A stretch of 64,000 nt of DNA from Bedellia somnulentella (GCA_963576735.1 OY755180.1:16954678-17018677); one strand, 5' to 3'; shown: positions 8,861-20,125, counted from the first letter of the stretch. Made by a program: numbers and translations. Notes: generated by a model not told the origin, from the letters alone.

Positions 8861-10310
8861 TTAATAATATTATTATGAGCTTAAATGATTGTTAATTTGT
8901 CTTGGATAATATATAATTAGAATAAGTATTCCATTATTCAAGTAAATTCAGTTTAATTTCGATAACTGGTCGACCTCTGGATGATTTCTTAACTTCTAAG
9001 GCCGAGGATAATCAGCGCGCGACCGCCCTTCCCTTTTGCATGGATCTAGTTACATTCATACTGATCAAATACTGACCATGATTACTGCAGTTGAGTTACG
9101 CCTTTTTAACAACGTTTTTTAACATACACATACGCGTTTAGTCCTCTTGAGTTGGCAGAGGCACCTATGGCTCCCGATTACAGCACAATCTTAATTTAAA
9201 AATATAAAAAAAACAAAACACTTGTGATAGATGTCCGATCTAAATTTTCATGAATTCTTAAAATACATGTCATGCCTTGCTCCTAAAATCATCGTTTCCT
9301 TAGCCACTTAGATGATGGAAGAAGTGTATTCTTTAAAAATAACTTATTATAAAATAACAATTAACAACAAAAAGTAAATTTACGCTAACGTACTTATTGG
9401 CCCGGCGGGCTCAGTGTGTATTGCGCTTATAAATTACAAAAAACTCGAAAAAAGGCGATCTATAGTCTGCCTGCTAACAACCATTAATGGTGTAAATGTA
9501 AATAAGATGAAACAAGAGGCTGCTGAAACAGTAAGATTCACCCAATTACTGTACTAAAAGACGGTTATCGTGATAAATTATTATGTAAGTGATTTACCTG
9601 TCTCATTTACTCCCGAAGTGCGTTTATCTTATTCCGAGGCAGTGTGGGCGTTAAATAGCTTTGACCTTTTACTACAACGAGGCACGTTTGCGAATTCATT
9701 GATAAAACATATTTTATTAACCCAGTTGTTATATTTGCCCTGCTTTTAGCGTAGTATCAGTTCCGGCCGGGTCATGTCTTTATTTAGCCGACTTTGGTCT
9801 TGTTCTGTTGTCTTAGAATAGCATTGTATTCGTTGGCTTAGAATGTCGTCGGATATTAAGCTTTTTATGTGCGTTGCTCGTACGAAATGGCTATCTCTAA
9901 GTGGTGGTCTCTGCATATCCAAATGAGAACTAATGGCGTGAGTATATGTATGTATGCTTTGCCGCCAAAGATAGATGGAAGTTAAGTCGTAAAAGAAATG
10001 TATAGTTCTAATGTAGAGGACGAACACGGAGGATACATCCAGATCAAATAATAATTTACGAAGGTCGGCTTCTGAAGTGTAAACAATAAATAAGTAAAGT
10101 TTTCTTCATCCTTGGAAATTATGCAAGTCACTATAATGTGTAGGCTTCGAAGGATACGACAGCGTCTTTTTTGTAGCTGCTCGATATGCCGTTGCTCACA
10201 GCGCTACCAACAGCCTGAAACAGGTTAACTGTTAGTTTATTTAAAAAATGCTTTCGCGTTGACTATGGTTTCATTCAGTCAGTATTGTAGTTTTGTTTCC
10301 GTCATCATTT
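8861..10310. other. 1.45 kb with no recognised gene
   Basis: AT-rich. A fragment TGGCGTGAGTATATGTATGT at 9933-9953 is a lone family A/L tail. Open frames are short and motif-free. No splice-flanked coding segment convinced me. Confidence 0.4.
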
Positions 10311-10397
10311 ATTCTCCTCTCAACTATAAAAGGTGGCTGAATATTTCATTATCCTAAAGCTCTGGCTACTCATATTTGGGATTACAGCCATAATAAT
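10311..10397 (+). repeat. Family A fragment, copy A30
   Basis: Degenerate 3' part of family A (TCCTCTCAACTATAAAAGGTGG, CTCTGGCTACTC...GGGATTACAGCC) without the tail. Confidence 0.5.
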
Positions 10398-10825
10398 CAG
10401 TTTCCGTATTAGTGTTATTCAACAAAATTGCAATGTTTCCAAGCCGAGCGCAACGGTTAAGCAAAACAGAAGTTGTAAATGATTGAGCCACTTAGTTATA
10501 TAAAGCTCGCTCCAGACTCGGCGGAAATAAATGCTAGTCAGACGGTTGGCTTCACTTTGAAATATAATCTGGGAACCGGGAACACTTTGCTGATTGACAA
10601 TTGCAACTTATTTGATATTGCCAATAGTTCTGGTGTAGTGTAGAATAAAATTACTTGCTCATCTCATGTACATTATACTCAAGGTTATATTTTCTATAAG
10701 GGAATTGACAGAAGGTTCCAGAGCGTAGAATTAGACGGCCCTTAGTCACTTTTTGAGTGGGTGAAAAAAGACGACACTACCCGGTTAGGTCTTATGTATC
10801 TAGGTTATGTATCCGGGATTTGAAT

Positions 10826-11140
10826 GTTTTTGTTTATGAAGCTGTGTAGTGTCGGCTTAGAATAGCACTACCCCATTTCTTCCTGTCTGTGAACGTAAGA
10901 GGCGACTAACGGTATTGGGGCTTTTAAGGGATTTTTGGGCGATGAGGTTGGAGACCCAACACCAACAACCTTTATTTTACCATCTTTTCCCCACTAAACT
11001 TTCCAAAAGTGGCTGAGGAATTTCTAATTCCTTAGCTCTGGCTACCCCATCTAGGGATTTATAACCGTGAGTATATGTATGTATGTATGTTGTTTATGAA
11101 GACCTCATGTGGGGATTTCCTTTATTTATTATTTATTCTT
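10826..11140. repeat. Family E fragment interrupted by A5
   Basis: GTTTATGAAGACCTCATGTGGGGA (from about 11092) followed by TTTCCTTTATTTATTATTTA is the inverted 3' tail of family E fused to its body end. The first TGTTTATGAA copy at 10831-10840 is the other half of the target duplication made by A5. Outer limits are uncertain. Confidence 0.5.
10841..11090 (+). repeat. Family A short retroposon, copy A5, with target duplication
   Basis: Full-length, 250 bp, flanked by a perfect 10-bp direct repeat TGTTTATGAA (10831-10840 and 11091-11100). This fixes the ends of the family: 5' GCTGTGTAGTG, 3' (TATG)n. A 10-bp duplication and a simple-sequence tail indicate retroposition rather than a cut-and-paste MITE. 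Confidence 0.92.
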
Positions 11141-11629
11141 ATTTATATGTATTCGGGGTTAAAAAAAGAACTATTGCATCTCTTTTTTCAGAAGTAATAT
11201 GAGGGTATAAAGCGTATGGGCTTTCTAAGTCATCGGGCCTAAATTCTCCATCTAATTTTCCCAAATCGAGTATCAGAAAGGTTAGGTTATCTTAATTAAT
11301 GTCATTATTTCTCAGCCATTTGATGCCCATCAGTAGACAAAACTTAAGAAAGAAATTGTATATTAACGATAACCTTTATGTATTAAAATAATCCTAATTT
11401 CCTTGGTCACGCCATAACTTTCAAACAACTCAATCGATTTAGCAAATTCCTTTTTGTTGTGCAAAGATTTAACGACATGCAATACGATCATAAGAAAATC
11501 ATTACTTCGGGTATAGAACATTGTTTTGGTAGTTAATTATAACAGGGAACTATTTAAACACGATTAAGATCTAATTCCAATTAGTCGGTGTCTGAAATGG
11601 CCCGAATGGCAGTGCATGATGCTGTAAAA
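11141..11629. other. No gene recognised
   Basis: AT-rich. CTAATTTCCTTGGTCACGCC at 11395-11414 resembles the block at 55850-55865, so an old shared repeat is likely. Confidence 0.35.
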
Positions 11630-11830
11630 CAGCATTATTCGCTTATGTATGGCAGAGAATGTTGTGTGTGGCAGAAGAAACGTGAGAGCAGAGTGAATAC
11701 AGTAGAGATGAGGTCCCTCAGAATAAAATTAAATGTTAGGTGATCTGATCGAGTGAGAAATTGTGATTTGTGAAAGGTTATATAGTAAAAAAATAGCCTG
11801 TAATATCGTTTGGACATACTTTCAAACTTG
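11630..11830 (+). pseudogene. Decayed LINE ORF2 fragment
   Basis: Forward translation gives motifs such as NTVEMRSLRIKLNV and SDRVRNCDL, broken by stops. This pattern belongs to the C-terminal half of ORF2 in RTE-like insect LINEs and probably to the same family (L) whose 3' end lies at 61199-61492. Non-functional. Confidence 0.6.
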
Positions 11831-11999
11831 GCATATCCCTATATTTCAGAATACACACTTATGCCACCAAATTATATCTTGGACGGTTGGAGATAATAGA
11901 TAATGGACAATGATAGGCGATCATACCAGCCTCAACTTATCTTAAAAGTACCTTTCTACTTATGAGCATAATTTAATATCTACTTGCTTAAATAAAGCT

Positions 12000-12221
12000 G
12001 CTGTGTAGTGTCGGCTTAGAATAGCACTACCCCATTTCTTCCGGTGGGTGTACGTAAGAGGCGACTTACGGTATGCGGTTGGAGACCCATCACCAACACC
12101 CTTTATTTCACCATGTCTTCCCCACGCAACTTTCAAAAGTGGCTAAGGATTTTTTATTCACTAGCTCTGGCTACCCCTTCAAGGGAATTATAGTCGTGAG
12201 TATATGTATGTATGTATGTAT
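12000..12221 (+). repeat. Family A short retroposon, copy A6, internal deletion
   Basis: 5' end and tail intact. About 30 bp between CGACTTACGGTAT and GCGGTTGGAGACC (the TTGGGGCTTTTAAGGGATTT block) is missing. Confidence 0.85.
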
Positions 12222-12285
12222 GCACGGTTGGAGATGTCTATTATGTTCTGGCAGCCATGCACACATTAAAAATTAGAAATATAAA

Positions 12286-12574
12286 TAAATAAAAGATGTT
12301 ATTAAAGGAAAGAAAAATTTCGACACTGGCGGGGTTCGAACCCGCGACCTTCGGGTCTAACACTACTTGAACGTGTAAAAAAGAAACAAAGGATGGAGAA
12401 ATTTCGCGCTGGATGCCAACTGACACTGTAGCTCAGTTGGCAGAGCGACGGGGGCGTATACCCGAAGGTCGCGGGTTCGAACCCCGTCAGTGTCGAAATT
12501 TTTCTTTCCTTTAATAACATCTTTTATTTATGAGTAATAATCCCCACATGAGGAATTCATGTCAAAAAACATTA
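12286..12574. mobile_element. Family E self-inverted tRNA-like retroposon, copy E1
   Basis: The right half reads as a tRNA-like head: GACACTGTAGCTCAGTTGGC with A box, then GCGGGTTCGAACCCCGTCAG with B box, outer stem GACACTG/CAGTGTC. It is followed by GAAATTTTTCTTTCCTTTAA and the tail AATCCCCACATGAGG. The left half (about 12286-12356) is the reverse complement of the segment spanning the B box and TTTCTTTCC tract (about 12460-12530). A perfect 15-bp direct repeat AATTAGAAATATAAA flanks the whole (12271-12285, 12575-12589), so the inverted structure was inserted as one unit. The anticodon stem is mispaired, so this is not a functional tRNA gene. Confidence 0.85.
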
Positions 12575-13037
12575 AATTAGAAATATAAAGTAAATTATTA
12601 CATTATACTCGAGTCGGACGGAAATGATAAGTAACAATCCACAACTCTATTTGTGGGTATGTGTTTGTGTGAGAAAGTATTATACCTTTTTGACAAATAC
12701 ATTATAAACAATCGGCATCTAATTTAATTTTAAATTTATGACGTTAAAAACGTCGGACAAACTGCCAGACCGTGGTCGTAGCGAAGCGATATTCCATATT
12801 CCACCAATATCTGTAGATAGTGGTAAAATAAAATAATGATACTGAACTTAGTGTGTCCGTGATGTTAAGTATCTATTTAGTAGCGTCTTTGCCAAGTCTC
12901 TAGTTTACGAGACACTTAATTTTGCAGGAATCTCTCGATAACCGCAACTTATTGTGTTCAATGGAATGTTATCGACATGGGGGCCTATTCTCGGAATTTA
13001 TCGTTGAGTCGTACTTTTACTTATTTTGTATTAGGTA

Positions 13038-13440
13038 TGTCCACACTGTGCCTTTTCATCTTCAACTTTCGTCTTCATCTTTCTATTCAACTTTCAATTG
13101 ACGCTTACAATAAGTGAATGCGTAAATTGAAACCAACACCATACTTTATTCGTAGTTTGAGTTTCTGTTGGAAACACGTGCGACGACAATATTTTACTTG
13201 GGGAATATATGCAGCTTACTTGGTCATAAGAAATTCCAGAAAAAAAAAACCATCGTTCCTCTTTACTTTATTCGTGTAAAGTTTATTGTTAGGATCCCAT
13301 AGTTGTGGAAAGCTTCTGTAATCTATACTTATAATAAATCTGTAGAGAGGTCAATTCTGTACATGAAATATATTTTCAAAATAACTATCAGGTGGTGATT
13401 AGGGATCGATACTGATGCCAAAAATGCAATCAGTAAAATT

Positions 13441-13478
<38 letters not shown>

Positions 13479-14379
13479 GGTTTGTATGTTCCTTATGGAA
13501 ACAAAAACTACTCGACGGATTTTAACAAAACTTGGTACAATTATTCTCCATACTTCTGGGCAGGTTTTTGTATACTTTCCAGCAGAGTAGTAAAGGGGAA
13601 TTTTGGGAAATTTTGGGAAAACGGGAGAAGTTACTACATTTTTTAAGCTTCCGTCGCGTGTGCAGCCTTAATGGTTAAACTTACATAGAAATCATGTATG
13701 ACGGAAATATTCTTCATAAAATTATCTAAAAAAAAATCCTCAACAGTTTATGTCTATCTTTTACGGTTGACTCACAATAACACGTGTAATTCCTGATAGC
13801 TTAGCAGTTCGGAACATTCTGATTATATTTGTTTACTCTTACGTTTGTAAACCTCTCACTTATCCCTAATTTAAAAAAGGTAACATTATTACCTATTCAA
13901 TAAAAAAAGAATCATAGAAAACGGTAGAGAAACACCGAAGTTATACATAAAATAAGCCATCGCGCCCGTGACCAAAACCGAATCGTTACTAATTTACATA
14001 TAACATACTAGATAGCGCCAGTAGTTGCATCCTACAACACGTAATGATTTATTGAAAACATTGCGCTGAATTTCACAATGCTTGAGCAGTGACTAAAGAA
14101 AGAAACCTCAGATCTTTAAAAAACAACGCTACCCGTGCGAAGCTGGGACGATCCACTAGTCTTCAATAAAACTTAATGTTAAATCTTTTTCTTCGTCCAC
14201 CATCTTGTTGTTGAACGCTATGACGCACAGAAATCCACCCGACACCGGATAACTTGCAACACAGCGCGCGCTCCGCTTTCAACTGTCATCGCGCATGCAT
14301 TAAGGGCATGCCTCACGTGCGCTGTTGACTGCGCTATGACGCATGCCCTTATTGAACAAAAAAAGGCACAGTGTGGACG
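13038..14379. mobile_element. TA-flanked inverted-repeat element, split by a Helitron-like insertion
   Basis: Left end TGTCCACACTGTGCCTTTT, right end AAAAAGGCACAGTGTGGACG, both next to TA (13036-13037, 14380-14381), as in Tc1/mariner-type targets. Removing the insertion at 13322-14160 leaves about 500 bp with no coding capacity. Confidence 0.7.
13322..14160 (+). mobile_element. Helitron-like non-autonomous element, copy 1
   Basis: Starts TCTATACTTATAATAAATCT and ends CGAAGCTGGGACGATCCACTAGT, without terminal inverted repeats or target duplication, matching Helitron/Helentron-type miniature elements common in Lepidoptera. It contains a (GTCT)n microsatellite at about 13443-13478. The second copy is at 52547-53537 and is nearly identical over its shared length. 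The inner part (ACTACTCGACGGATTTTAAC) is non-coding. Confidence 0.8.
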
Positions 14380-14425
14380 TAGCTATTCGTAACTAAGTAA
14401 TCATGATAATGGCAAGGAATGTCGA

Positions 14426-14520
14426 TCGCCAGTTTCTACGATCTTGACAAACTTCTCGAGCCTCATTTCATTCATCAATATTTTCATATATGCCCTTTTT
14501 TCCACACTTTAGATGCCTTT
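14426..14520 (-). repeat. Family L LINE 3' fragment (diverged)
   Basis: GTCGATCGCCAGTTTCTACG through CTTGACAAACTTCTCG parallels the 3' end of the LINE at 61240-61285. No tail is visible. Confidence 0.5.
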
Positions 14521-15360
14521 TTGTATATCATGACATTTATAGTAAACCGCGAATCTCAGTTTGTAAGTTCATAACGCGTGGAGTATAGAACGTATTACCA
14601 AAAATTTCGTGCACGTTTGGATTAGATCCCCGAATATGATAAAGAGTATTAATCCCATTTGTTCTTAACCGATAAAAAATATTTCTTTAAAAGCAGCGGG
14701 GGAACCATAATTATCATATGTTTTATTTTTTTAATTTAGTTGCTATAAAGTTCACCATATCAACAATTACACAGATCAAACCGTGTTAAACTTATAATGA
14801 AAATAAAGCCGGTTCGATCCCTGCTAAAAGCACCATTTGTATGATTAATATACTTGTTCTATACACACATAAGTATATACTCTAGCTATTGGCGGCTTTA
14901 AAATCTGTATAAATATTATCTCCATGTATAATACATTCATGATATGTCAGAGTTTAGAGAATAGACCCCGATGTAGCAATGTAGCGACTCGCATACGTAT
15001 TGAACTGTAGTATGAAGGAATTCAAGTATCTTTGATACGCGGAGATTGTAGCGAGAACGTTGGCGTAGGCTTGGCTTTACAAGACAAAGCATAACTTCCT
15101 ATCGTTAATAGGTAACGTTAAATATTATAGTAGAATTGTTATATAATAAACTACAAATAACAACGATTATTGGTATACAATCCTGCTGGCTACGAGCTGG
15201 CTAGAAGGTTGTTAATCCTATTTTTAAACTGGTATACAGCTTATACCAATATATGCTCCCATCGAGGGTCTTGAAGCTGTCCCGTATTTGATGAGGTTGC
15301 TATACTCCCAGCTGTCCATGTTTATTGTAAATTAACGTAACTCTTTTTAAAATCTAACAT
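14521..15360. other. No gene recognised
   Basis: 840 bp of AT-rich sequence. No repeat ends, no open frame with protein character. Confidence 0.35.
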
Positions 15361-15564
15361 AAATACATATACTCACGGCTGTAAAAACATGAAACGGGTA
15401 GCCAAAGCTTCGGAATAAGAAATTCTTCAGCCATTATTGGAATTCAAGTTTGGAAATGATTGTAAAATAAAGGTTTTCGGTGATGGGTCTCCAACCGCAT
15501 CGCCCAAAAATCACTTAAAAAGCCCCAACGAAAGCCAAACAGAAATGGGGTCTAAGCCGTACTT
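15361..15564 (-). repeat. Family A short retroposon, copy A7, shortened
   Basis: Tail and middle are intact (ACTCACGGCTGT, TCTCCAACCGCATCGCCC). The 5' third is partly deleted (GCCCCAACGAAAGCC, then GGGGTCTAAGCCG). Confidence 0.75.
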
Positions 15565-15804
15565 TTAAAATCTAACTACAATATTTTGTACAACACATTA
15601 AAGCAGTACCTTAGCGGCCTCTTTGTACCTCCTAGTGTTCATACTGCGTGAAACAAGGCAAATAGATAGCAGCTGACTAAACGAAGGCGGTCATTGCCAT
15701 CTAACTTAGTTTCCGATCTCGATACGAAACACATGTTTATCGATCGTTCTATTTAAGATAAACGCTGACACTCGGACGGCGGAAGGGATAAGACGGCGAT
15801 ATTT

Positions 15805-15925
15805 AGAGTTCCGTAGCCGATTGGCAAGAATCGAAACCGTAGAGTCTCATCATGATTTTCTGTCGTTTGGTGTGAGAGTTTCGTCATGATTATCTCTGTT
15901 TGTCTGTCTGTTTGACACAGCAATT
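15805..15925 (+). repeat. Family G fragment (GGTTCCGTAGCC repeat)
   Basis: AGAGTTCCGTAGCCGATTGGC and the following TCTGTTTGTCTGTCTGTTTG tract match the start of the longer copy at 29415. Confidence 0.55.
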
Positions 15926-16289
15926 AGTGCTATTAAGCATTATTATAACTGAGGTTGCTGGGGTAACTTCACTTAGAACGTAATTTTGGAGTTAACTTAA
16001 ATGATGTTTCGAATATTTATTGTTTGTTGATCAATCTCATAATTGACTTTTCATTTATTGACTTCATCAGTTCTTTATTAATGATCGACTGTTATATACA
16101 GAATTTCATGCAGTATTATTAACTCTGGGTAGGTAGTTGTCTATAGGGAACGTTATCTTTGTTTACTAGTAATGGAAAGTGTGACGGACATCGAAAGAAG
16201 AGTGGAAAATAGAAATTCAGTAAATGGAGCGTTAAATACTTAAATGTCGAATCAGTAGGTGCCCAAAAATTAGAATTATGCTGTTCTCG
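15926..16289. other. No gene recognised
   Basis: AT-rich interval between a family G fragment and a LINE relic. Confidence 0.35.
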
Positions 16290-16450
16290 TTCCTACACTT
16301 ATATATAGCAGCGTGATGTTGGTCGTGGTGTAATGCAGTAGAGAAGAGGTTCTTCAAAAATATGAAATGTCACATGATCGAATGAAAAATAGAGTGATAA
16401 CTGATAAGTAAACGATGTGTTGGATAAATATATGTTATATATATTATTAC
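16290..16450 (+). pseudogene. Decayed LINE ORF2 relic
   Basis: Plus-strand bases (GTAATGCAGTAGAGAAGAGG, CACATGATCGAATGAAAAAT) align by eye with the LINE relic at 11640-11790. Heavily mutated. Confidence 0.4.
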
Positions 16451-17021
16451 AATAAGTTCGATTTAAAAAAGACTTCTGCTTATCTTCCAAAAGTTCGCGG
16501 TATGTTTTTTATTGATTCGCTAGATTGCATTCCCTAATCTATGGTGATATTGAGATAAATATACATGAAAACTGCTTGAATTTTTCGACATAATCATTTG
16601 TTATATGCCAAAGTTACAGCGGATCCTTTTTTTAGCTGTTTCTTATAGCTAAACTTTCAGCTTTTACGAAATAACGTAAGTCTAGCACACCTGGTATCTA
16701 AGAACACGATTATTTTGGGATACGGGGTGTGTTGTGTTATTCTTCTAGACTGAAAAGATTTGTCTTTTTTCGAAGTTGTATTTTTATAACGTTGCTCCCG
16801 ATAATATTATATTTGCTTTAAGTTTTTATTTATACAAGGAAATATTTTACGTTTACGATGCGGGTGCCGCGCTCACTCAACTCAAACTAACCACACCTAG
16901 CGGTATTATTTGGAAACTTGCAGCCTTATGAAGGCTTTTGCTCGTTCGAAGTTTAATAAGTTTACTAACCCTACGATAGATGGCGCAGGTTGTTATTTGT
17001 TGTGTTTAATTGTAAAACCGT
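16451..17021. other. No gene recognised
   Basis: AT-rich. Nothing with defined ends. Confidence 0.35.
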
Positions 17022-17194
17022 GAAAGCTAAGTGAGTAGAACACCGCTTATAGTTCAGACCATGAGGGTTCAAATCCCGGGTCGGTCCTACACCAGTTTGC
17101 CTTTTGTGAAGGGATATAATGTATATAATTTAACATGGTAGTTAACGGTGAGGGAAATCATCGTGAAGAAACCCACATGGCTGAGTTGTACTAA
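17022..17194 (+). repeat. Family B SINE, 3'-truncated copy B3
   Basis: Head and first half only: GTAGAACACCGCTTATAGTT, GGTTCAAATCCCGGGTCGG (B box), GTTAACGGTGAGGGAAATCA, ACATGGCTGAGTTGTACT. Confidence 0.7.
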
Positions 17195-17276
17195 TTAATG
17201 ACCGCGCTATAACATTATGTGCTTTATTTGTAGGAATAGATGCGGTTACGCATGAGTTTATATACATTATACATTA

Positions 17277-17640
17277 ATGGTTCAAAAAATATTAAAATTA
17301 GGTCTTTTTAACGCTGGTTCCTTGGGAACCGGCCATGATGAACTGGTAGCGGCCATAGAGCGGTTCGATATCGATATTCTGGCAATTAACGAGACCTGGT
17401 TGCGGGCCGGCGAGGAGCAGCGCGCGCCCGTCGTGCCCGGCTACCAGCTGCGGCACGTCCCGCGCCCGGCCAGCGGGCGCGGCCGCGGGGGAGGCGTAGG
17501 CTTTTATATTAAATCTACGGTTAGCGTAAAAGTTTGCCGGCATCCACATATCAGACAGGTTGAGCAAATGTGGATATCGATTACGTTCAAATCTATAAAA
17601 ACACTCTTAGGCACTGCATACAGACCCCCATGGCAGAATC
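17277..17640 (+). pseudogene. 5' fragment of a LINE endonuclease (EEP domain)
   Basis: An ATG opens a frame whose first about 120 residues match the N-terminus of an apurinic-type endonuclease domain of LINE ORF2: LGLFNAGSLG (the N-terminal Asn motif), IDILAINETWL (catalytic Glu motif), then GGGVGFYIKS and TLLGTAYRPP. It is cut off after the TAYRPP strand, at about 17640, before the remaining catalytic residues and the RT. The following frame runs into family C copy C1 and is meaningless. The segment at 17400-17490 is strikingly GC-rich for this window. Keeping a 5' part and losing the 3' end is unusual for a LINE insertion. Confidence 0.8.
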
Positions 17641-17683
17641 TTATCTTTATCTTATCTTATTTTATTTCTTATATTTCTTATTT

Positions 17684-18019
17684 GACTACCTCCGTGGTCT
17701 CGCGGTTAAGCGCTTGGTTGCAAGTACGGAGGTCTCGGGTTCGATCCCCGGGGGGTGGTAACCTTACAAATTTAATTTGTAAGATTTAACCCAATTTGGA
17801 CGGTTATTGCAGCCTTGAATCAACTGATTGTCCGAAAATTAAGATGATTCCGTGCTTCGTAGCGCACGTTAAGCCATCGGTCCCGGCTACTATTACTGTA
17901 GTAGTCGTTAGCCTGCCAACCCGCAATTGGTCAGCGTCGCGTCGTGGACTATGATCGAATCGCCCTATAATGGGTAGGCTCGAGCCCCTTGTTGGGGACA
18001 TATATGGGCTGTGAGATAC
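17684..18019 (+). repeat. Family C tRNA-derived SINE, copy C1
   Basis: tRNA-like head CCTCCGTGGTCTCGCGGTTA (A box) and GGGTTCGATCCCCGGGGGGT (B box). The body contains CCGTGCTTCGTAGCGCACGT and GGTCCCGGCTACTATTACTG. The 3' end is GAGCCCCTTGTTGGGGACAT then GGGCTGTGAG. Directly follows the truncated LINE endonuclease. Confidence 0.85.
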
Positions 18020-18206
18020 ATTTCCTATTTGGGCTGGCAGGGACTATGGAACGCTTCTTTGTACGATCGTGGAAAACTTATTTAGCTTCATTTACATACA
18101 TAAAAAGCTTCACACCTGGCCCTATTGTTGACACTGCGAACGCCTACCTTATTTAGCACGTTTTGTTTGATCTTAATGTATTCACAGCGGTAAAATATTA
18201 CATGCT

Positions 18207-18809
18207 TACGTACGTATACTCACAGCTATACATCCCATAAAAAAGGTAGCCAGAAAATATTAGGATCTTGAGTAGGTAAATTGAGTAGGTAATAGCCGTG
18301 ATAGCCCAGTGGGTAGAACACTCGGTTATCGTGCAAACGACTAGTGTTCAAATCCTGGGTCGGGCCTACACCAATTTGTCTTTTCTAAAGACATATGTGT
18401 GGTTAATTTATCATGGTTGTTAACGGTGAGGGAAAACATCGTGTGGAAATCCACATGGCTGAGTTGTACTTAGTCATGTGACAGTGTATTCGTACAAAAC
18501 GGCGATAGGCCTGCCCCTATCACGTGAGTACACTGTCCATGCAAAACGTGGGTACTCTAAACACCAGGTGACAAAGTCACGTGATGTTCAGAAGTATTAG
18601 TACCTCTGCCAACCCCTTCAGGGATATTCGGCGTGAACGTTTATGTTATGTTATGTTATGTTATGAGTAGGTAAAAGATGGTCAAATAAAAGATATTTGG
18701 TGATGGGTCTTCAGCAACATCACCTATCAATCACTTAAAAACCCCCGATATCCTTTTTAAACCATCGTTAAGACATGAGTTCGTGCTATTCTAAACCGAC
18801 GCTACACAG
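18207..18809 (-). repeat. Family A copy A8, split by SINE B4
   Basis: Diverged family A (tail TACGTACGTATACTCACAGC at the left, ACCGACGCTACACAG at the right), interrupted at 18293-18664 by a family B SINE that duplicated GAGTAGGTAA. Confidence 0.8.
18293..18664 (+). repeat. Family B tRNA-derived SINE, reference copy B4
   Basis: Complete copy with a 10-bp target duplication GAGTAGGTAA (18283-18292, 18665-18674). The head carries an A box (GATAGCCCAGTGGGTAGAAC) and a B box (GTGTTCAAATCCTGGGTC). The body includes ACGGTGAGGGAAAACATCGT. The 3' end is CTCTGCCAACCCCTTCAGGG, ATATTCGGCGTGAACG and a (TTATG)n tail. It was inserted into the older A8. Confidence 0.92.
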
Positions 18810-19413
18810 TTTACTAAATCTACTAATTAATTTGTATTGACGCATATTGTAGTAAATTGTTTATTCGAAATATCTAATCAACATGTCATATCGGTGATAC
18901 ATCATCTGGCGTCCAGCCATGCCGGTCACAAGGAAGTCATGCCCGTTTATTTTTATGCGCACGCGCACTGTTCATTCATAGGCTATAAAGTTTATTTATA
19001 GTCGCGGTGACGGAACTATGTTTTTGGGTGGTGATGATCGTTTTTTTTACGGGCATGATACATAGGTCAAGTTAGCATCTAGAAAGGTACAATAAACTAT
19101 GGTAAAGGATATATGTATTTGTACAATATGTTAAATAATATAAAGTACGCATATCACATCCAAGACTATGAAGCACACATTCACACACGCAAACACAACA
19201 CGAATTCGAACCCGCGACCTCAACACCCAGTATTCATCACTGCTAGGCATTTAGTAAAAGAATATCTTTAGTGTGTCGGTTAGAAAGAGATAACGATATA
19301 CGATTCGTTGGAAGTGATCTTTTAGTTAAAAAGACAAGCGTGCTACTACTGCTCTTTTGGTTCACGGATGTATGTCATTAATCGACTTTTTAATCATGCG
19401 CTTGTATAGTGCT
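18810..19413. other. No gene recognised
   Basis: GAATTCGAACCCGCGACCTC at 19203-19222 is a reverse-oriented tRNA-like B box, a probable relic of a SINE. Otherwise nothing. Confidence 0.35.
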
Positions 19414-19666
19414 ACATACATACATACATACATATACTCACGGCTATAAATCCCTAGAAGGGGTAGCCAGAGCTACGGAATTAGAAATTCCTCAGCCACA
19501 TTTGGAAAATTGAGTGGGGAAAGGATGGTAAAATAAAGGTTGTTGGTGATGGTCTCCAGCCGCATCGCCCAAAAATCCCTTAAAAGCCCCAATACCGTTA
19601 GTCGCCTCTTACGTACACCCATCGGTAGAAACGGGGTAGTGCTATTCTAAGCCGACACTACACGGC
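19414..19666 (-). repeat. Family A short retroposon, copy A9
   Basis: Full-length with a long ACAT tail at the left and GCCGACACTACACGGC at the right. Confidence 0.88.
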
Positions 19667-20125
19667 ACCTGTCAATAATAGTGCTACCTGTCAATCAAAA
19701 CCATTGATTTTGCCGTATCTTTTCAAACAGATGGCAGAAGTAATACTACTTTTTTCGGGTCTTTATTGAGTGAAAAGTTAATCTATAGTTGCACAAAAAC
19801 TTTTGCAATAATTTTATTAGAAATAACATTTCTATGCTTTATGATATTCAACCATTACTATTAAAGGCATAACTGTTTTGGCATAAATTTTACGTGTATA
19901 ACGACGTGTAAATGATAAATGAATACTATCTGTACCAGAAATGAAGAAAGTGTATCAGATTGTTTAAGACATTATGCTAAAAACCTAACATGCAACAGTG
20001 TCATTATCAAATTCATTATGTTAATCATGATGCATCTGAAACCATTCTGACTATTAATAAGCTACGTAGGTTGTTATTTAAAAAATGCGTCACTAAGATG
20101 TCATCTTTGCATTTAAAATTGCTAT
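19667..20125. other. No gene recognised
   Basis: AT-rich interval between A9 and SINE C2. Confidence 0.35.

Noticed and set aside
12425..12496. Apparent tRNA gene (GACACTGTAGCTCAGTTGGC...)
   Set aside because: Acceptor and T arms pair well, but the anticodon arm does not, and it is followed by a SINE body and enclosed in an inserted self-inverted unit with target duplication. It is a SINE head, not a tRNA gene.
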